A DNA stretch of 6,009 nt from Acidimicrobiia bacterium (GTDB lineage: Bacteria > Actinomycetota > Acidimicrobiia > Acidimicrobiales > Ilumatobacteraceae): NCBI GenBank assembly GCA_009927565.1, contig RFMT01000242.1, positions 1 to 6,009 on the forward strand, read 5' to 3'. Both the position numbers and the translations under genes were made by a program. The notes beneath the pieces are model-generated. The model was not told where the DNA came from. It did no database searches and was given only the letters and a program-made list of their open reading frames with translations. Each line of letters starts with the position of its first letter. The first letter of the stretch is position 1. Shown piece after piece: positions 5,231 through 6,009 of the stretch.

Positions 5231-6009
5231 ATGGCCACAAAAGTAAACGCTGAACAACTACAAAAAGCCAAATCTGGCAAAGGCTTTATCGCTGCGCTAG
5301 ATCAGAGCGGTGGCAGCACGCCAAAAGCGCTCAAGCTTTATGGCGTCGAAGAATCAGAATACAAAAACGACACTGAAATGTTTGACCTGATTCACGCGAT
5401 GCGTTCAAGAATCATCAGCAGCCCAGTTTTCACCAGCGAGCGAATCTTGGGCGCGATTCTTTTTGAGATGACGATGAACCGCACGATGACGGCAAAGGAA
5501 CTGCTGAGTTTCTTTGGCAGAACAAACAAATTTTGCCATTCTTGAAAGTTGATAATGGTTTGGCTGACGAAGCAAACGGTGCGCAAATCATGAAACCGAT
5601 CCCCGAATTGAGCGCGCGACTTGAAAATGCAAAGGCGCATGGTGTGTTTGGCACAAAAATGCGTTCGGTGATCAAACTCGCCAACGAAAGAGGCGTCAGT
5701 GATGTGGTCAGACAACAATTTGAAATCGGCAAAGAAATAGTCAGCGCGGGTCTTGTGCCAATCATCGAACCAGAGGTAGACATCAAGAGCCCTGAGAAAA
5801 GCGCCGCCGAGGCTTTGTTAAAGGCCGAAATTCTTGGTCAATTGAATTCTCTCAATGGCGATCAAAACGTAATGCTCAAACTCACGTTGCCAAATGAAAC
5901 CGGCTTTTTCGGAGAACTAGTTAAGCACCCGCGAGTCGTGCGAGTCGTCGCGCTGTCGGGCGGCTACAGCCGCGAAGAAGCCAACAAACAACTCGCCAAA
6001 AACCCCGGT
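5231..6009 (+). CDS. fda: Class I fructose-bisphosphate aldolase, frameshifted and cut by the right edge
   Basis: This enzyme splits fructose 1,6-bisphosphate into dihydroxyacetone phosphate and glyceraldehyde 3-phosphate through a Schiff-base lysine, with no metal. The protein matches the roughly 295-residue bacterial class I family of the Staphylococcus Fda type: GKGFIAALDQSGGSTPKAL (16-34, Asp24 in the active site), SPVFTSERILGAILFEMTMN, FLKVDNGLADEANG, MKPIPEL, FGTKMRSV (140-147), GLVPIIEPEVDI (Glu180 and Glu182), MLKLTLP (Lys217, probable Schiff-base lysine by family pattern) and VRVVALSGGYSREEA. The frame from 5231 runs into TGA at 5543-5545, but the conserved protein continues from 5485 in another frame to the window end at NPG, so one base is missing near 5484. 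About 260 of some 295 residues are present. It follows acuI by 61 bases with its own ribosome site. The gene symbol is by family resemblance. Confidence 0.88.
5483..5485 (+). other. Apparent single-base deletion in the aldolase gene
   Basis: The text AAC CGC ACG ATG ACG GCA soon gives a non-family ending and a stop. With one base added after CGC AC, it reads AAC CGC ACN GAT GAC GGC AAA GGA ACT GCT GAG TTT CTT TGG, giving NRTDDGKGTAEFLW, which leads straight into QNKQILPFLKVDNG as expected for the family. All family motifs on both sides are intact, which points to a read or assembly error or a very recent mutation. Confidence 0.88.

Noticed and set aside
5392..5786. Minus-strand open frames over the aldolase frameshift
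   Set aside because: Plus-strand translation in two frames gives unbroken class I aldolase motifs, so the minus frames are shadows.

Overview
The window is gene-dense bacterial DNA of roughly even base composition. It has nine protein genes, or eight if two adjacent ORFs are really one frameshifted gene. Two genes run off the ends. I see no rRNA, tRNA, CRISPR array or mobile element, and no stretch above 300 bases lacks a gene. The organism cannot be named from this window. The gene set (DmdA-type demethylase, AcuI/YhdH reductase, DUF1326/DUF2182 pair, class I aldolase) and the apparently leaderless promoters would suit an aquatic bacterium, possibly an actinomycete of the Acidimicrobiia type. 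That placement is an inference held with low confidence.

Layout. The left half (1-3294) is a five-gene minus-strand cluster. In transcription order it is a DUF2182 membrane protein, a DUF1326 cysteine-motif protein, a dmdA-like aminomethyltransferase-fold demethylase, a four-helix membrane protein, and a DUF2071/YqjF-like protein cut by the left edge. Spacing is tight: gaps of 31, 28 and 9 bases and one ATGA stop/start overlap. The right half (3319-6009) is on the plus strand: an XRE-type HTH regulator, an unrecognised 140-residue ORF, acuI/yhdH, and a class I fructose-bisphosphate aldolase cut by the right edge.

The two halves are divided by only 24 bases between divergent ATG codons. This gap is the most striking element in the window. 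It is the core of a near-perfect palindrome, and the same promoter layout (TTGCTC, 18 bases, TATAGT, 8 bases, ATG) can be read on both strands around a single centre. It looks like a mirror-symmetric bidirectional promoter giving leaderless mRNAs both ways, and may also be the operator of the neighbouring HTH protein. The same 11-base word, TATAGTTATCA, recurs just upstream of the membrane protein gene at 735.

Function. dmdA (dimethylsulfoniopropionate demethylation) and acuI (acryloyl-CoA reduction) are known partners in DMSP catabolism. Here they lie in the two arms served by this divergent promoter, which suggests coordinated control. The DUF1326/DUF2182 genes, probably metal or thiol related, are translationally linked to dmdA.

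Sequence integrity. dmdA and the aldolase gene are each broken by an apparent one-base deletion, with conserved protein continuing at once in the next frame. The HTH/140-residue junction could be a third case, with a shift of the same sign. Several deletions of the same kind in 6 kb suggest sequencing or assembly errors rather than gene decay.
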